64,000 bases of DNA from Methylobacter marinus A45. Lineage in GTDB: Bacteria > Pseudomonadota > Gammaproteobacteria > Methylococcales > Methylomonadaceae. Positions 1 to 8,920 of this stretch are shown here, piece after piece. Made by a program: the position numbers and the translations under genes. The notes beneath the pieces are model-generated. The model was given only the letters and a program-made list of their open reading frames with translations. It searched no databases and had not been told where the DNA came from. The stretch is from contig NZ_KB912877.1 of the NCBI RefSeq assembly GCF_000383855.1, positions 3,948,728 to 4,012,727 on the forward strand. Direction: 5' to 3'. Each line of letters starts with the position of its first letter. Position 1 is the first letter of the stretch.

Positions 1-168
1 CTGACGAAACGAGAGGATTTCATGGCGATGGCGGAAAAAATCCTGGACTACGCCAACAACGAAGGGCTGAGGCGGCGCCACGGGCAGCGCGCTTACGAAC
101 GCGTGCTGCGGGAGTTTTCGCTGAATGCCATGGTCAACCGATACCAAGCGGTCTACGATTCACTTTAA
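1..168 (+). CDS. Glycosyltransferase, C-terminal end only (partial)
   Basis: Frame 1 is open from the first base and stops with TAA at 166-168, giving the last 55 residues of a protein that starts outside the window. The tail has the pattern of a GT4 C-terminus: a helix with a run of arginines, then FSLNAMVNRYQAVY, the usual place where GT4 proteins end in a long amphipathic helix. It sits 14 bp before the amidotransferase on the same strand, so it is probably in the same operon. The family call rests only on this tail and on the context. Confidence 0.6.
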   Translation: MTKREDFMAMAEKILDYANNEGLRRRHGQRAYERVLREFSLNAMVNRYQAVYDSL

Positions 169-182
169 TACGGGAATGAGCT

Positions 183-2072
183 ATGTGCGGGATTGTCGGT
201 ATTTTCGATATCAATGGCAAACGGGAAATCAACCGCGAGTTGTTGTCGCGCATGAACGAAAGCCAGTTTCACCGCGGGCCGGACGAAGGCGGGATACATA
301 TCGAAAGCGGCCTGGGTTTCGGACACCGGCGCCTGTCGATTATCGACTTGTCCAGCGGACAGCAGCCCATGGTCAGCCGGGACGGCAGCGTCGTCCTGAC
401 CTATAACGGCGAGATATTCAATTTTCTTGACTTAAGAAAGGCGCTGGAAGGGCAGGGCTATCGCTTTCAGACCCATTGCGACACCGAAGTCATTCTGTAT
501 GCCTGGCAAGCCTGGGGCGAGGCCTGCGTGGAGCGGTTCCGCGGCATGTTCGCCTTCGCGCTGTGGGACAGAAACCGGCAAACGCTGTTTCTGGCGCGGG
601 ACCGGCTGGGCGTCAAGCCGCTGTTTTACGCGCCGCTGGCTGATGGCCAGTTCATTTTCGCTTCCGAACTGAAAGCCCTGAAAGCGCATCCGGAGTTTCC
701 GAAAACATTGGATGCCAGCGCCATCGAAGATTATTTCGGCTTCGGCTATGTGCCTGATCCCAAGACCATCTATAAAGAGGTTTATAAGCTCGAGCCTGGC
801 TATTGCTTAACGCTGAAACGGGGCGCCGGTCTGTGTCAGCCCCGGCAATACTGGGATGTCGACTTTACCGTTCGGCCGGGGCAGAACGAAAAAGCCGCCG
901 GCGATGAACTCATCGAGCGGCTGCGCGAAGCGGTCAATATCCGCATGATGGCCGACGTGCCGCTGGGCGCGTTTCTGTCGGGCGGCGTCGACTCAAGCGC
1001 CGTCGTGGCCATGATGGCCGGCTTGTCGGCCGACCCGGTCAACACCTGTTCCATCTCGTTCGGCGACCCGGCCTTCAACGAATCGCAGTTCGCGGCGGAA
1101 GTCGCCGAGCGCTACCGCACGGCGCACCGGGTTGAGCAGGTCGACCCGGACGATTTCAGTCTGATAGACCGATTGGCCGGCCTTTATGACGAACCCTACG
1201 CGGACAGTTCGGCCTTGCCGACCTACCGCGTCTGCGAACTGGCGAAAAAACAGGTGACCGTGGTGCTGTCGGGCGACGGCGGCGATGAAAACCTGGCCGG
1301 CTACCGGCGCTATCGCTGGCATACGTATGAAGACCGCATGCGCTCCTATTTGCCCGATGCGATCAGAAAGCCCGTATTCGGCCTGTTAGGGGCGGCTTAC
1401 CCGAAAGCCGACTGGGCGCCCAAGGTTTTCAGGGCCAAATCGACCCTGGAATCCATCGCCCGCGATTCGATGGAAGGCTATTTTCACAGCGTTTCCATTC
1501 TTTCCAACGCCCTGCGCGGGCAGCTGTTCAGCAAGCAATTGAAGCAGGATCTGCAGGGCTACCAGGCGGTCGATGTGTTCAGGCGCTATGTCGACAAGGC
1601 ACCGGCCGACAACCCGCTGTCGCTGGTGCAGTATCTGGATATCAAAACCTATCTGCCCGGCGATATCCTGACTAAAGTCGACCGGGCCAGCATGGCCCAT
1701 GCCCTGGAAGTCAGAGTGCCGTTGCTGGACCATCAATTGGTCGAATGGATGGCGGGGCTGCAGCCGGACATGAAACTCAACGGGCGCGACGGCAAATACA
1801 TTTTCAAGAAATCGTTGGAACATTATTTGTCCGACAATATTCTGTACCGGCCGAAAATGGGGTTTGCCGTGCCTTTATCGGCATGGTTCAAAGGCCCTTT
1901 GAAGCAGCGGGTGCGGGATGCCTTGCTGGGGCCGGCCATGACCGAAAGCGGTTATTTCAACCACGATGTCCTGCGCAAAATCGTGGACCAGCATCAGTCC
2001 GGGTTACGGGATTACAGCGCGCCGATCTGGAGTTTGCTGATGTTTGATGCCTTCCTGCGGCAGAATGCATGA
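183..2072 (+). CDS. XrtA/PEP-CTERM system amidotransferase (asparagine synthetase-like)
   Basis: This 629-residue protein is a class II glutamine amidotransferase fused to an asparagine synthetase domain. It begins MCGIVGIF, so Cys2 is in place as the glutaminase nucleophile after removal of Met1, and the PP-loop ATP-binding motif SGGVDSS lies near residue 265. The expected reaction is ATP-dependent transfer of ammonia from glutamine to a carboxylate. In exosortase A loci this family (TIGR03108-like) is thought to amidate a sugar acid or another cell-surface precursor; that role is inferred. Length and N-terminus match the family. It lies between the glycosyltransferase tail and the HPr-rel-A genes, all on the same strand. 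Confidence 0.9.
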   Translation: MCGIVGIFDINGKREINRELLSRMNESQFHRGPDEGGIHIESGLGFGHRRLSIIDLSSGQQPMVSRDGSVVLTYNGEIFNFLDLRKALEGQGYRFQTHCDTEVILYAWQAWGEACVERFRGMFAFALWDRNRQTLFLARDRLGVKPLFYAPLADGQFIFASELKALKAHPEFPKTLDASAIEDYFGFGYVPDPKTIYKEVYKLEPGYCLTLKRGAGLCQPRQYWDVDFTVRPGQNEKAAGDELIERLREAVNIRMMADVPLGAFLSGGVDSSAVVAMMAGLSADPVNTCSISFGDPAFNESQFAAEVAERYRTAHRVEQVDPDDFSLIDRLAGLYDEPYADSSALPTYRVCELAKKQVTVVLSGDGGDENLAGYRRYRWHTYEDRMRSYLPDAIRKPVFGLLGAAYPKADWAPKVFRAKSTLESIARDSMEGYFHSVSILSNALRGQLFSKQLKQDLQGYQAVDVFRRYVDKAPADNPLSLVQYLDIKTYLPGDILTKVDRASMAHALEVRVPLLDHQLVEWMAGLQPDMKLNGRDGKYIFKKSLEHYLSDNILYRPKMGFAVPLSAWFKGPLKQRVRDALLGPAMTESGYFNHDVLRKIVDQHQSGLRDYSAPIWSLLMFDAFLRQNA

Positions 2073-2133
2073 TGCGCATGCGGATGACGGGGAATTAATG
2101 GCTTGTTTGTTATTAACGCAATGAGGTTTTCCT

Positions 2134-2877
2134 ATGGATACTGAATCAAAGAATCAAACCCAGGATCGGCGGACGCCTCAGGGCAAAGCGAAACACGTTG
2201 ACAAGTCCCGGCGAGCTTTCACGCGGGCAGGCATGGCGGCGCCGGTGTTTTTAACGCTGGCAAGCCGGCCTGTCCTGGGGGCGCAGTGCCTGTCGCAGAT
2301 GATGTCGGGGAATGTCTCCCAGATTGGCGATGGCAGTTGTGAACCGGGATTTGGCATCGAAACCTGGTCCAATCCCAATGCGCCGCTGCTTGGCTCCGAT
2401 GTGGTTGCGCGCAAGGTTGGCCTCGGTAGAGGATTATTTCAATGGCATGAGGACACAGGCTTTTCCCTGGCGCGCGTATTCGGAACCGAACAAGGAAGAG
2501 AGGTATTTCAATGGGCCGGAAAACGACGCTTTATCTTCGGCAAATTCAAGGCGAAGCCAGACCAGTCGACGCCCGACAAACCCGACGATTATACCGGCGG
2601 CACGAAGTTCAATGAGGTGTTTCCGGCTTTCGGCCGCTTCGATGCAAATTATGGCCTGACCAGACGCTCGATTACAATGCGCGAAATTCTGCATGAAGAG
2701 CCGGCTTCCATAAAAGCCCATTTCGTGGCCGCCATGTTGAACGCGCAATACGTGCCCAATTATGTGCTGACCGCCAGGCAGGTGCTGGAGCTCTGGTCCG
2801 GCATGTCTCCGATGGCCGTAACCATTACTAATATTAATGAATTTCTTGAGTCCACCTGGCGCTGGCGGTTCGGGTGA
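2134..2877 (+). CDS. Hypothetical protein with Tat-like leader, HPr-rel-A module
   Basis: This 247-residue protein belongs to no enzyme family I can name. Residues 1-25 are polar and charged. They are followed by SRRAFTRAGMAAPVF, a twin-arginine-like start of a hydrophobic segment that runs to about ARPVLGA-type residues near 50. Just after it comes a Cys- and Ser-containing stretch (QCLSQMMSGN, then GDGSC). The remainder is soluble-looking, with a proline-rich middle and a helical C-terminus. The stop lies next to or inside the start of the PqqD-like gene, so the two are translationally linked. I infer that it may be the substrate or secreted partner of the kinase module; nothing in the sequence proves this. 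Confidence 0.6.
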   Translation: MDTESKNQTQDRRTPQGKAKHVDKSRRAFTRAGMAAPVFLTLASRPVLGAQCLSQMMSGNVSQIGDGSCEPGFGIETWSNPNAPLLGSDVVARKVGLGRGLFQWHEDTGFSLARVFGTEQGREVFQWAGKRRFIFGKFKAKPDQSTPDKPDDYTGGTKFNEVFPAFGRFDANYGLTRRSITMREILHEEPASIKAHFVAAMLNAQYVPNYVLTARQVLELWSGMSPMAVTITNINEFLESTWRWRFG

Positions 2878-2890
2878 TCAGCCCGGCGCC

Positions 2891-3181
2891 ATGCGGCAGG
2901 AGCCTGTAATCCGCATACCCGATAACGGCAGGCTGCTTTATCGGTGCTGGGGTGATGAATATGTCTTTTACCATCCGGCAACAGGTGATACGCATCTGTT
3001 CGACCAGGCGAGTGCGGACCTGATTCTGGCGGTATCGGCGCAGCCCCTTTCGCGGGCCGCATTACTGAAGAGGCTGGCGGCCTCGCTCAAGTCATTGACT
3101 GACCAGGAAATTGAACAGTTTCTCGATGAACTGCTCATGAAGTGCGGGCAGTCGGGTTTGCTGGAAGTCGGGGAAGGCTAA
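2891..3181 (+). CDS. PqqD-family peptide chaperone, HPr-rel-A system
   Basis: From ATG 2891 this encodes 96 residues. A longer form from ATG 2837 would overlap the previous gene by about 40 bp and add a Gly/Pro-rich tail unlike the family. The fold signature is that of PqqD-like proteins: short beta strands around RLLYRCWGDEYVFYHP, then THLFDQASADLIL, then helices ending QFLDELLMKCGQSGLLE. PqqD-like domains (RiPP recognition elements) bind leader peptides and present them to modifying enzymes. Only 4 bp separate it from the HprK-like kinase, the usual arrangement of the HPr-rel-A system (TIGR04353/TIGR04352-like). Confidence 0.8.
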   Translation: MRQEPVIRIPDNGRLLYRCWGDEYVFYHPATGDTHLFDQASADLILAVSAQPLSRAALLKRLAASLKSLTDQEIEQFLDELLMKCGQSGLLEVGEG

Positions 3182-3185
3182 TCAC

Positions 3186-4094
3186 TTGAAACTTTCATGC
3201 TTGTCTGAATCCGAATTAAGGCGGTGTTTATCTTCAGCCGGAGGGCTTAAGATAAAAATCGGGCGTTTCAACGTCTGTTTATCCTCATCAATCCGTGAAG
3301 TGAGTGAACATCTGCGCCGTTTGTACAAGGATTTTGAATTAATTTCAGACCCTGATTTCTGTGATTTTCATGTGGCATTGATGCCGCCTTTCGGCGTGCG
3401 GCGCTATGTGCGGCCGCAGGTCAATTTTTCATTCGATGGCGAATATCCCTTCAAACCGCTACCTTACGGGCAGGCCGGCGCCCTGTTCGAATGGGGGCTT
3501 AACTGGTGTATTGCCCGGCACGCCAACCAATACCTGATTATTCATGCCGCGGTCGTGGCGAAGGACAGCCGGGCCCTGGTATTGGCGGGCACGCCGGGAA
3601 GCGGAAAAAGCACGCTGTGCGCGGCGCTGGTCTGTGAAGGATGGCGGCTGCTTTCCGATGAAATGGCCTTGCTGTCGGTCGATGACGGCGGACTCTATCC
3701 GGTTCCCCGGCCGATCAGCCTGAAAAACCGGTCGCTGGAGGTCATCAGCGCTTTTTCTCCGGATTCGGTCATGGGGCCTGTGGTACGGGACACGGCAAAA
3801 GGCACCGTCGGTCATATGCGGCCGCCGCTACAGAGCGTTGAACTGGGTGAGCGGCCCGCAAGGCCCGCGCAGCTGGTTTTTCCACGCTACAAAGAGCGCT
3901 CAGGCACGAAGTTAACGAGCCTGAGCAAAGGCCGGGCCTTGCTTCGCGCGGCGGAAAACAGTTTCAACTACAGCGTCTTGGGCACTCATGGCTTTAATAG
4001 CCTGGCACGGTTGATCGATGACAGCGACTGCCATGAATTCCAGTATAGCCGACTGGACGAAGCGATAGCCGTCTTTACGGAGCTGGCGACTTGA
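3186..4094 (+). CDS. HprK-related kinase A
   Basis: This 302-residue protein is related to the kinase domain of HPr kinase/phosphorylase. The P-loop AGTPGSGKST ends around Lys141-Ser142 and is preceded by a conserved His near 120 (LIIHAAVV). A second acidic motif, LLSDEM, follows at about 156-160, the position used for metal and acceptor binding in HprK. No HPr or other PTS gene is nearby, so sugar-PTS regulation is unlikely. A Ser/Thr of a peptide or protein partner is the more likely acceptor. Translation starts at TTG 3186; no in-frame ATG is available close by. The stop overlaps the TTG start of the next gene. Confidence 0.85.
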   Translation: MKLSCLSESELRRCLSSAGGLKIKIGRFNVCLSSSIREVSEHLRRLYKDFELISDPDFCDFHVALMPPFGVRRYVRPQVNFSFDGEYPFKPLPYGQAGALFEWGLNWCIARHANQYLIIHAAVVAKDSRALVLAGTPGSGKSTLCAALVCEGWRLLSDEMALLSVDDGGLYPVPRPISLKNRSLEVISAFSPDSVMGPVVRDTAKGTVGHMRPPLQSVELGERPARPAQLVFPRYKERSGTKLTSLSKGRALLRAAENSFNYSVLGTHGFNSLARLIDDSDCHEFQYSRLDEAIAVFTELAT

Positions 4095-5164
4095 CGGCCG
4101 GGCCGCTGATCCGCCAGGCCTTCATTGAGCCTGAAAGCGTGCTCGGCTTCAGCCTGTCCGAGTGGGACCTGCTGATCCGGCAGGCGCGCCGGGCCAATGT
4201 GCTGGCCCGCTTGAGTCATTTACTGGATAGCCGGCGGTTGCTGGAGCGGGTGCCGGACAGGCCTGGCGCGCATTTGAGGGCTGCCCGCATCCATGCCGAA
4301 CGCTTCAGGCATTCCCTGCATTGGGAACTGGCTTGTATCGAGAGCGCGTTGCAGGCCCTCGATGTGCCTTTGATCCTGCTGAAGGGAACGGCTTACGCTC
4401 TGGCGGAAAACCAGGCGGCCAGGGGACGGCTGTTTTCCGATATTGACCTGATGGTGCCGGAAGCCCGCTTGCCGGAGGTCGAGCAGGCCTTGATCAGTGC
4501 CGGCTGGATGGCCGGCACGTTTGATGCCTACGATCAGAAATATTACCGCCAGTGGATGCATGAGATACCGCCGCTGCGCCATCTGAAACGCCAGACATCG
4601 CTTGACGTGCACCATAACATCTTGCCCAAGACCTGCAAGTCGTGTCCCGACGCCGATAAACTGTTCGAAAATTCGGTAGGGATTCCGGGCAAGAATTTCC
4701 GGGTTTTCGCGCCTGAAGACCGGGTATTGCACAGCGCCGCGCATTTGTTTCACGAAGGTGAGCTGAATCATGGTTTTCGGGATATATCCGATATAGATTT
4801 ATTGTTGAGGGAATTCTCGAAAACCGACGGTTTCTGGCAGAAACTGCTGCGGCGCTCGGTTGAGCTCAACCAGCAGCGGGCGTTGTTTTATGCCTGCCGC
4901 TATGCGGACAAAATACTGGCCACGCCGGTGCCGGCTGACGTGCAAACGGTACTGGAACGGCAAGCTCCCGCCAGGACCCGGCTGATGGATTTTCTGTTCG
5001 TCAGAGCCTTGATGCCGAACCATGCCAGCTGTAATGACCGATGGACGGGATTGGCGCGGTGGCTGCTGTTCGTCCGCTCCCATTGGCTGAGAATGCCTGT
5101 TTATTTACTGGTGCCGCACCTGCTGCGAAAGGGATATAAACGTTTGGCGGGAGAAAGGCTGTAG
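4091..5164 (+). CDS. Nucleotidyltransferase-family protein (HPr-rel-A module)
   Basis: This 357-residue protein matches the uncharacterised nucleotidyltransferase family (NTP_transf_5-like). The key features are LLKGTAYAL near residue 97 followed by FSDIDLMVPE, the GS-x-D-x-D type metal site of the pol-beta nucleotidyltransferase fold, and a helical C-terminal half with HLFHEGELNHGFRDISDIDLLL. It starts at TTG 4091, overlapping the kinase stop by 4 bp, so the two are coupled. In some lasso-peptide clusters a kinase and a protein of this family act one after the other on a peptide. That analogy, not direct evidence, suggests it modifies the kinase product. Confidence 0.8.
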   Translation: MTAGPLIRQAFIEPESVLGFSLSEWDLLIRQARRANVLARLSHLLDSRRLLERVPDRPGAHLRAARIHAERFRHSLHWELACIESALQALDVPLILLKGTAYALAENQAARGRLFSDIDLMVPEARLPEVEQALISAGWMAGTFDAYDQKYYRQWMHEIPPLRHLKRQTSLDVHHNILPKTCKSCPDADKLFENSVGIPGKNFRVFAPEDRVLHSAAHLFHEGELNHGFRDISDIDLLLREFSKTDGFWQKLLRRSVELNQQRALFYACRYADKILATPVPADVQTVLERQAPARTRLMDFLFVRALMPNHASCNDRWTGLARWLLFVRSHWLRMPVYLLVPHLLRKGYKRLAGERL

Positions 5165-5270
5165 ACCGGATTGTTAAAGCCGGCATTTCAAGCCGCCCAA
5201 GCGGGTTTCCGCCAAAGCTCCAGTCTGCCTGCACATGACTTTGAAATTTTCGTGGTGACTAAAAATTAAG

Positions 5271-6476
5271 ATGAGAATCCTGCATATCCTCGATCATTCG
5301 ATTCCACTGCACAGCGGCTATACGTTCCGCACCAAGGCCATATTGGAGCAGCAACGCAAACTGGGCTGGGAGACATTTCATCTTACCTCCGCCAAGCATC
5401 GCGTTGCCATCGCGCCGATCGAAGAGGTGGAGGGCCTCAGGTTTTACCGTTCCGGCCGGCCGGCCGAATGGCTCAAGAAAATGCCGGTCCTTGATCAATG
5501 GGCGATAATACGATCCCTGTCGCGAAGGCTTGAGGAAATCATCCCGCAAATCAAGCCCGACCTCCTGCACGTCCATTCGCCCGCCTTGAACGGCCTGGCC
5601 GCCCTGAACGCCGCGAAAACACACAAGCTCCCGTTGGTCTACGAATGCCGCGCCTTCTGGGAGGACGCAGCCGTCGACCATGGCACGACCCGCGAGGGCA
5701 GCGCCCGCTATCGCCTGACCAAAGCCCTGGAAACCCACGTGTTCAGGCAGGCCGATGCGATCACGACCATTTGCGAAGGCCTGCGTTCGGATATCGCCGG
5801 CCGCGGGATTGCCCCGGACAAAATCACCGTCATTCCCAATGCCGTCGACATAGAACGCTTCACCGCAGGCGTGGAGCCGGACCAGATTCTCAGAGCCCGC
5901 CTGGGTCTGCATAACAAAACCGTGCTCGGCTTTATCGGCTCATTCTATGCTTACGAAGGCTTGCCGTTATTGCTCGAGGCCTTGCCGATGATATTGGCCA
6001 GAGAGCCGGAAACCCGCTTGTTGCTGGTCGGCGGCGGGCCGCAGGAACAGCTGATCAGGCAGAAAACGCGCGACTTGGGGCTGGAGCAACAGGTGATCCT
6101 CACGGGCCGCGTGCCGCATGACCAGGTGGAAGACTATTACAATCAGGTCAGTATCTTTGTCTATCCGCGTTTATCGATGCGCCTGACCGATCTGGTGACG
6201 CCGCTGAAACCGCTGGAAGCCATGGCGCAGGGCAAGCTGGTCGTCGCTTCCGATGTCGGCGGGCATAAGGAATTGATACAGGACAAGAAAACGGGCTGGC
6301 TGTTTAAAGCCGGGGATGCCGCGGCGCTGGCGGCGTCCATAATCAATTTGCTGGACAATAAAGCGCAGTGGCAGGATCTTCGCCGGGAGGCGCGGCGGTT
6401 TGTCGAGCAGGAGCGGACCTGGGCGAAAAGCGTCGGCCATTATCAGGACGTATTTTCCCGATTAAGCCCGCCATGA
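5271..6476 (+). CDS. GT4 glycosyltransferase, exosortase A-associated (Daro_2409 type)
   Basis: This 401-residue GT-B fold transferase opens with MRILHILDHSIPLHSGYTFR, characteristic of the exosortase A-associated GT4 family (TIGR04063-like). The acceptor-binding N-terminal half is followed by VIPNAVDIERF at about 190, FIGSFYAYEGL at the hinge, and the nucleotide-sugar site LVTPLKPLEAMAQGKLVVASDVGG near 310. It probably adds a sugar to the lipid-linked exopolysaccharide repeat at the cytoplasmic membrane face. The TGA stop overlaps the next ATG (ATGA), so translation is coupled to the following glycosyltransferase. Donor sugar is unknown. Confidence 0.9.
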   Translation: MRILHILDHSIPLHSGYTFRTKAILEQQRKLGWETFHLTSAKHRVAIAPIEEVEGLRFYRSGRPAEWLKKMPVLDQWAIIRSLSRRLEEIIPQIKPDLLHVHSPALNGLAALNAAKTHKLPLVYECRAFWEDAAVDHGTTREGSARYRLTKALETHVFRQADAITTICEGLRSDIAGRGIAPDKITVIPNAVDIERFTAGVEPDQILRARLGLHNKTVLGFIGSFYAYEGLPLLLEALPMILAREPETRLLLVGGGPQEQLIRQKTRDLGLEQQVILTGRVPHDQVEDYYNQVSIFVYPRLSMRLTDLVTPLKPLEAMAQGKLVVASDVGGHKELIQDKKTGWLFKAGDAAALAASIINLLDNKAQWQDLRREARRFVEQERTWAKSVGHYQDVFSRLSPP

Positions 6477-7588
6477 TGCGCAAAGAGCATACGCTGCATG
6501 TCGGACTGGTCGGCCCCATGCCGCCGCCCTATGGCGGCATGGCCAATCAGACGCAGCAGCTGCACCGGCTGCTGTCGCGGGAAGGCCTGCAAGTGAGTCT
6601 GGTGCGGACCAACGCGCCTTATGGCGCGAAATGGATCGAAAAGCTCCGGGGCGTCAGGGCGCTGTTTCGCCTGCTGCCCTATCTGGTCAGGTTGTGGCGG
6701 CTGGCCGGCCAGGTCGACGTCATGCATGTGCTGGCGAATTCGGGCTGGTCCTGGCAACTGTTCGCGACGCCGGCCTTATGGATAGGCTGGCTCAGGAGCA
6801 CGCCGGTCATCATCAATTACCGCGGCGGAGAAGCCCGGCGCTATTTCAACCAGTCCATGCGCTGGGTCCGTCCCTCGATCAGGAAAGCCGCCGCGGTCGT
6901 CGTGCCCTCCGGTTACCTGAAGCAGGTGTTTGCCGATTTCGGCATAGAAGCGCGGGTGATCCCCAATATCATCGATTTGCAGCGTTTTGTTGCGGCGGAA
7001 AAAGACCGGCGCCTCAATGCCGACAGCCCGAAACTGGTCATAACGCGTAATCTCGAAGCCATCTACGGCATAGCGACGGCCATTGAAGCGCTGGCGCTGC
7101 TGCGCCGGACAGTGCCCGGCATCACTTTGACGATCGCCGGCAGCGGCCCTGAAAAAGCCGCGTTGCAGCAGCTGGTGGCAGCGGAAAACCTGGAGCGCAA
7201 CGTGGTGTTCACGGGCAAGCTGACGCCGGACGAAATCGCCCGGCTATACCGGCAGGCCGACATCATGCTCAATCCCACCACCGTCGACAACATGCCCAAT
7301 TCCGTGCTCGAAGCCATGGCCTGCGGCGTGGCCGTGGTGACGACCAGCGTCGGCGGCATCCCTTATGTTGTCGAGCATGACAGGACGGCGTTATTTGCCG
7401 AGGCCGGCAATGCCGGCTCGATGGCGGAACAGATCCGCCGGCTGCTGAATGAGCCCGGGCTTTATCAGGCGCTGATCGAAAACGGACAGCGGGAAGTCAG
7501 GCAATACGCCTGGCCGGAGGTTAAAAACCTGTGGCTGGATTTATACCAATCGTCGAGGAGAAGCGGATGGATTTTTATACGCGGCTGA
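6473..7588 (+). CDS. GT4 glycosyltransferase
   Basis: I place the start at ATG 6473 (MMRKEHTLHVGLVG), which overlaps the upstream stop as ATGA. A longer open frame back to 6368 only reads through the previous gene. The protein has 371 residues. The N-terminal Rossmann fold shows GPMPPPYGGMANQ, a typical GT4 glycine-rich loop, and the C-terminal half has VIPNIIDLQRF, IAGSGPEKAAL and NSVLEAMACGVAVVTT, the E-x7-E nucleotide-sugar site. It probably adds one sugar in the exopolysaccharide pathway. It overlaps the CapK-like gene by 22 bp. Confidence 0.85.
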   Translation: MMRKEHTLHVGLVGPMPPPYGGMANQTQQLHRLLSREGLQVSLVRTNAPYGAKWIEKLRGVRALFRLLPYLVRLWRLAGQVDVMHVLANSGWSWQLFATPALWIGWLRSTPVIINYRGGEARRYFNQSMRWVRPSIRKAAAVVVPSGYLKQVFADFGIEARVIPNIIDLQRFVAAEKDRRLNADSPKLVITRNLEAIYGIATAIEALALLRRTVPGITLTIAGSGPEKAALQQLVAAENLERNVVFTGKLTPDEIARLYRQADIMLNPTTVDNMPNSVLEAMACGVAVVTTSVGGIPYVVEHDRTALFAEAGNAGSMAEQIRRLLNEPGLYQALIENGQREVRQYAWPEVKNLWLDLYQSSRRSGWIFIRG

Positions 7589-8916
7589 CAGCCAATGTGA
7601 TTTTTCCCCTGCACGAGCGGCTCAAGCGGCACACGACCGTCGACGTGCACAGGGACATGGAGCGGACGCAGTGGCTGGCGCCGGAACCGCTCCGGGAACT
7701 GCGGCTACAGAATTTAAAACGCTTCCTGAGCGACGTCGAGCGGCATGTGCCTTATTACCGGCAGCTGTTTCGCAGACTCGGCTTCGTGCCGGCCGAGCTG
7801 GATTCGCTGGCCGATCTGCGCCGGCTGCCCCTGATGGGAAAGCCGGACATCCGCGCCCATACCGAGGCGTTAAAAGCCGACAACGCCGTGGGGCTGTCGC
7901 GGTTCAATACCGGCGGCTCCAGCGGCGAGCCGTTGATTTTCCATATCGGCAAACAAAGGGTCAGCCACGATGTCGCGGCAAAGTGGCGGGCCACGCGCTG
8001 GTGGGGGGTCGATATCGGCGATCCGGAAATGGTGATCTGGGGCTCGCCGATAGAGCTCGGGGCACAGGACAGGATCAAGCTGATCCGTGACCAGCTGTTG
8101 CGCACGCGTTTGTTGCCGGCCTTTGAAATGTCGCCGGCCAAGCTCGACGGTTTTATCCGCGACATCCGCACCCGGCGGCCGCGCATGCTGTTCGGCTATC
8201 CGTCGGCGCTGGCGCATATTGCCGACCATGCCGGCAAAACCGGTGAAAAACTCGACGATTTAGGGATTAAAGTGGCTTTCGTGACCTCCGAGCGGCTGTA
8301 CGACCATCAGCGCGAGAAAATCGAGACCGCGTTCGGCTGTCCCGTCGCCAACGGTTACGGCGGGCGCGATGCCGGCTTTATTGCCCATCAATGCCCGGCC
8401 GGCGGCATGCACATCACGGCCGAGGACATCATCGTGGAAATCATCGACAGGGATGGCCGGGTGTTGCCGAACGGGCAGGCCGGGGAAATCGTGGTCACGC
8501 ATCTGGCCACGCGCGATTTCCCGTTCATACGCTACCGGACCGGCGATGTCGGCGTGCTGGGCGATGAGCTTTGCCCGTGCGGAAGGGGCTTGCCGTTGCT
8601 GCGGGAAATCCAGGGGCGCGCGACCGATTTCGTGATCGCCCAGGATGGCACGGTGCTGCACGGATTGGCGCTGATTTACGTGCTGCGCGATTTGCCGGGG
8701 ATTGCCTCTTTCAAGATCATACAGAACAGCCCTGACAGCACGACGGTCCAGATCGTCCGGAACCGGGGTTACCGGCCCGATGCCGAAGCGATCATCGCGC
8801 GTGAATTCAAAAAACGCCTGGGCGCGGGAGTCAGCGTCGGCATAGAGTACCACGATGAAATTGCCAGGGAAAAATCCGGCAAGTACCGCTATGTCGTCAG
8901 CCATGTCGCGCCATGA
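7567..8916 (+). CDS. CapK/phenylacetate-CoA ligase-like adenylate-forming enzyme
   Basis: From ATG 7567, preceded by GAGGAG at the right distance, this encodes 449 residues. It belongs to the adenylate-forming superfamily, CapK/PaaK branch. The phosphate loop FNTGGSSGEPL is near 120, NGYGGRDAG near 262, and the hinge region with RYRTGDVG near 325. A cysteine pair around DELCPCGRGLP resembles the metal-binding knuckle seen in several PaaK-like proteins. Such enzymes activate a carboxylic acid as acyl-AMP and often acyl-CoA. Members in capsule and exopolysaccharide loci are thought to support polymer acylation or amidation. The substrate cannot be read from sequence. It ends 4 bp from the convergent gene. 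Confidence 0.8.
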   Translation: MDFYTRLTANVIFPLHERLKRHTTVDVHRDMERTQWLAPEPLRELRLQNLKRFLSDVERHVPYYRQLFRRLGFVPAELDSLADLRRLPLMGKPDIRAHTEALKADNAVGLSRFNTGGSSGEPLIFHIGKQRVSHDVAAKWRATRWWGVDIGDPEMVIWGSPIELGAQDRIKLIRDQLLRTRLLPAFEMSPAKLDGFIRDIRTRRPRMLFGYPSALAHIADHAGKTGEKLDDLGIKVAFVTSERLYDHQREKIETAFGCPVANGYGGRDAGFIAHQCPAGGMHITAEDIIVEIIDRDGRVLPNGQAGEIVVTHLATRDFPFIRYRTGDVGVLGDELCPCGRGLPLLREIQGRATDFVIAQDGTVLHGLALIYVLRDLPGIASFKIIQNSPDSTTVQIVRNRGYRPDAEAIIAREFKKRLGAGVSVGIEYHDEIAREKSGKYRYVVSHVAP

Positions 8917-8920
8917 GCCT

